A model generated the notes under the pieces. It worked only from the letters and a program-made list of their open reading frames with translations. It was not told where the DNA came from and did not search any database. From contig JAFWEX010000153.1 of the NCBI GenBank assembly GCA_017512705.1, positions 1 through 43,590 on the forward strand: a stretch of DNA of 43,590 nt, read 5' to 3'. This document shows positions 42,336 to 43,590 of the stretch, piece after piece. Positions within the stretch are counted from its first letter, which is position 1, and each line of letters starts with the position of its first letter. A program made the position numbers and the translations under genes. This DNA is from Paenibacillus sp. (GTDB lineage: Bacteria; Bacillota; Bacilli; Paenibacillales; Paenibacillaceae).

Positions 42336-42599
42336 ATGTTTGCGGAAAGAACAGGATTCATTATTTGGGTTAGTGATTTGAAAGCGGCCCGCAATCTCGA
42401 AAAATATGGTACCGTACATTATATCTCCCGCCGTATGCATTATGTTGTGATGTATGTTAATGCAGAACGAGCTGACGATACGATGAAAAATGTGAAGCGA
42501 CTTTCCTATGTGCGCAAAATTGAGCGTTCTTATCGTAATGAGATCAAAACCGAGTATGCCAGCAAAACGATGGATAAAACGAGTTTTTATGGAATATAG
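42336..42599 (+). CDS. ylbG: YlbG family protein
   Basis: An 87-residue DUF2129 protein: 'MFAERTGFIIWVSDLKAARN', 'LEKYGTVHYISRRMHYVVMY', 'KRLSYVRKIERSYRNEIKTE' and 'MDKTSFYGI' (in parts). The basic, alternating pattern suggests a small ferredoxin-like fold. The function is unknown. AAAGGCGGG precedes the ATG. Adjacent to ylbF, as in B. subtilis. A modest hairpin (42613-42639) follows. Confidence 0.93.
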   Translation: MFAERTGFIIWVSDLKAARNLEKYGTVHYISRRMHYVVMYVNAERADDTMKNVKRLSYVRKIERSYRNEIKTEYASKTMDKTSFYGI

Positions 42600-42612
42600 C
42601 AGAAAACACAGG

Positions 42613-42642
42613 AGGGGCCCGGCGGGTCGCTCTTTTCTTAAA
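42613..42642 (+). terminator. Probable terminator after ylbG
   Basis: GAG-GGCCC / GGGTC-CTC stem with a GGC loop and one mismatch (about 42611-42633), followed by TTTTCTT. Moderate quality. Confidence 0.55.
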
Positions 42643-42765
42643 ATAGTAACATGAATGGACGTTTGTGAAAAAAGTTAAACTTACGCCTTGTTGTTGCAGG
42701 ACTAATGTTGTAATATATTTGGTAATTAATAGATAGAAAGTCCTATCTGGTGGAGAGTGATTCCC

Positions 42766-43203
42766 ATGCGTGATAAGGTGATGCAACGTTGGAGCACCTA
42801 CGAGCCGTTTTTTGTGGCTCTCGGAGACAAGAAAGTGGCTGACATCGTCATTACCCATCATGCTAAGATGCGGTATGTGGACCGGATTGAGCCTGCACGG
42901 GGTGATGATGACCATATTGCGGCCTGGTTATGGGAGTGTCTGAAGCAGGACCGGGTAACGCCATATTACCGTAATGAACAGGATGTTTACCTTATTGATG
43001 ATGATCTAGTTATGGTTGCCGAATTTTCCGAGCTTGAAGGAGAATATGATATTACGGGCAATCCGTTACACAAGATGATTGTAGTTACGTTTTTGGGGCG
43101 TATGTCGGAGACGATTGAACTCAGAGATCTGAAGTCATACTATTCTTGGCTGAGACACTCCAGAAGAATGACACTGGTCAAAAATAGCCGAAAGCATAGA
43201 TGA
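42766..43203 (+). CDS. Conserved hypothetical protein
   Basis: A 145-residue soluble protein, chosen from ATG 42766 after GGAGAGTGAT. It has 'VADIVITHHAKMRYVDRIEP' and 'AAWLWECLKQDRVTPYYRNE', then a hydrophobic-polar region ('YLIDDDLVMVAEFSELEGEY') and a basic C-terminus ('LRHSRRMTLVKNSRKHR'). I recognise no family. The pattern His-His-x2-Met and Asp-rich stretches do not form a known metal site. It stands between ylbG and a LysR regulator and ends before a strong terminator, so it is probably expressed alone. Confidence 0.7.
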   Translation: MRDKVMQRWSTYEPFFVALGDKKVADIVITHHAKMRYVDRIEPARGDDDHIAAWLWECLKQDRVTPYYRNEQDVYLIDDDLVMVAEFSELEGEYDITGNPLHKMIVVTFLGRMSETIELRDLKSYYSWLRHSRRMTLVKNSRKHR

Positions 43204-43268
43204 TGAAATGTTCAGGATTGCAATCATAAATGTTATGTGAGATTTAATGTGAGATGTATTGTGCTAAC

Positions 43269-43298
43269 GCATGCAGACAAGCTGCATGCTTTTTTTTT
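43269..43298 (+). terminator. Rho-independent terminator before the LysR gene
   Basis: GCATGCAG (43269-43276) / CTGCATGC (43282-43289), perfect eight-pair stem with a five-base loop, followed by nine T. Confidence 0.85.
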
Positions 43299-43356
43299 GT
43301 TGCATCACTGGAAATCGGATACAATATAGAAAGTGTAATTGAAGAGGGGCGAAGAT

Positions 43357-43590
43357 ATGAATTTTCATCAGCTGCACATTTTTTATACGGTAGCGGAAAA
43401 GGGAAGTTTTTCTGCAGCCGCGCAGGCGTTACATATGACACAACCAGCGGTTACGATGCAGATCCAATCGTTGGAGGACTATTTCGGGACTAAACTATTG
43501 CATCGTTCTACGAAAAAAATAGAATTATCAGAGGCGGGCCGGACGTTACTGCCTCATGCTAAACGAAGTGTAGAGCTCGGGAGGCGGCGG
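43357..43590 (+). CDS. LysR family transcriptional regulator, N-terminal part cut by the window end
   Basis: The frame is open from ATG 43357 to the last base and encodes 78 residues of a LysR-type regulator. It begins 'MNFHQLHIFYTVAEKGSFSA', and has the winged helix 'AAQALHMTQPAVTMQIQSLE', then 'FGTKLLHRSTKKIELSEAG', the typical start of the linker helix. The target genes are unknown because the effector domain lies beyond the window. An AGAGGGGCGAAG site precedes the ATG. The helix-turn-helix is intact and normal, so a complete gene is expected outside the window. Confidence 0.9.
   Translation, partial: MNFHQLHIFYTVAEKGSFSAAAQALHMTQPAVTMQIQSLEDYFGTKLLHRSTKKIELSEAGRTLLPHAKRSVELGRRR

Noticed and set aside
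1-43590. CRISPR array, prophage, transposon or tRNA genes
   Set aside because: No regularly spaced repeats, transposase or phage-like genes, terminal repeats of an element, or cloverleaf-like sequences were noticed.

Overview
The window looks like a chromosomal housekeeping segment of a spore-forming Bacillota, most probably Paenibacillus or a close relative. Reasons: strong AGGAGG-type ribosome binding sites with frequent GTG/TTG starts, many hairpin-plus-T-run terminators, a bacilliredoxin (YtxJ), CcpA, YlaN, YlbF/YlbG and YugN-like proteins, and two blocks of gene order resembling Bacillus subtilis (ytxJ-ccpA-acuA-acsA-rpsD-GGDEF protein, and ylaN/ftsW/ylbF/ylbG). No rRNA, tRNA, CRISPR array, insertion sequence or prophage was seen. 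The genus assignment is inference from protein style and gene order.

Region by region. 1-3400: small membrane and secreted proteins, the organic hydroperoxide reductase gene ohr behind a textbook OhrR-type operator, a 66-residue Cys-rich protein, a secreted copper-amine-oxidase-N-like protein and a DUF1292 protein. 3487-6441: a SpeA-type amino acid decarboxylase divergent from an MFS transporter, with a perfect palindrome between them. 6799-10547: a conserved unknown, a suppressor-of-fused-domain protein, 6-phosphogluconate dehydrogenase and shikimate kinase. 10607-12797: rhodanese, EPSP synthase (aroA) and a CoA-binding protein. 12959-16595: a GlcNAc/glucose-type PTS transporter (IICBA) broken by a one-base frameshift, translationally coupled to ptsI. 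16740-23146: DJ-1/PfpI protein, a Cys-motif unknown, ytxJ, ccpA, mtnN and the divergent acuA/acsA pair with a catabolite-responsive element in front of acsA. 23297-29838: class A penicillin-binding protein, rpsD with a structured leader, and a GAF-GGDEF diguanylate cyclase. 30008-32966: lipoprotein, M29 aminopeptidase, a degenerate HPr-like protein and YlaN. 33213-36601: Ca2+/H+ antiporter, Asp23/Gls24 protein, FtsW and a YugN-like protein. 36812-43590: M20 amidohydrolase, an XPB-type helicase with its helicase-associated partner, ylbF, ylbG, an unknown, and the start of a LysR regulator cut by the window end.

Functional themes are carbon control (CcpA, PTS enzyme I, HPr-like protein, AcsA with its acetyltransferase AcuA), thiol and peroxide stress (Ohr, YtxJ, rhodanese), wall synthesis and division (PBP1A, FtsW), the shikimate pathway (aroK, aroA), second-messenger signalling (GGDEF) and a possible DNA repair pair (XPB plus partner). 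The points most worth following up are the frameshifted PTS transporter, the HPr-like protein that has lost the phosphorylatable histidine region but keeps the Ser46 region, and the XPB/helicase-associated operon. I did not find an obvious wholly new system.
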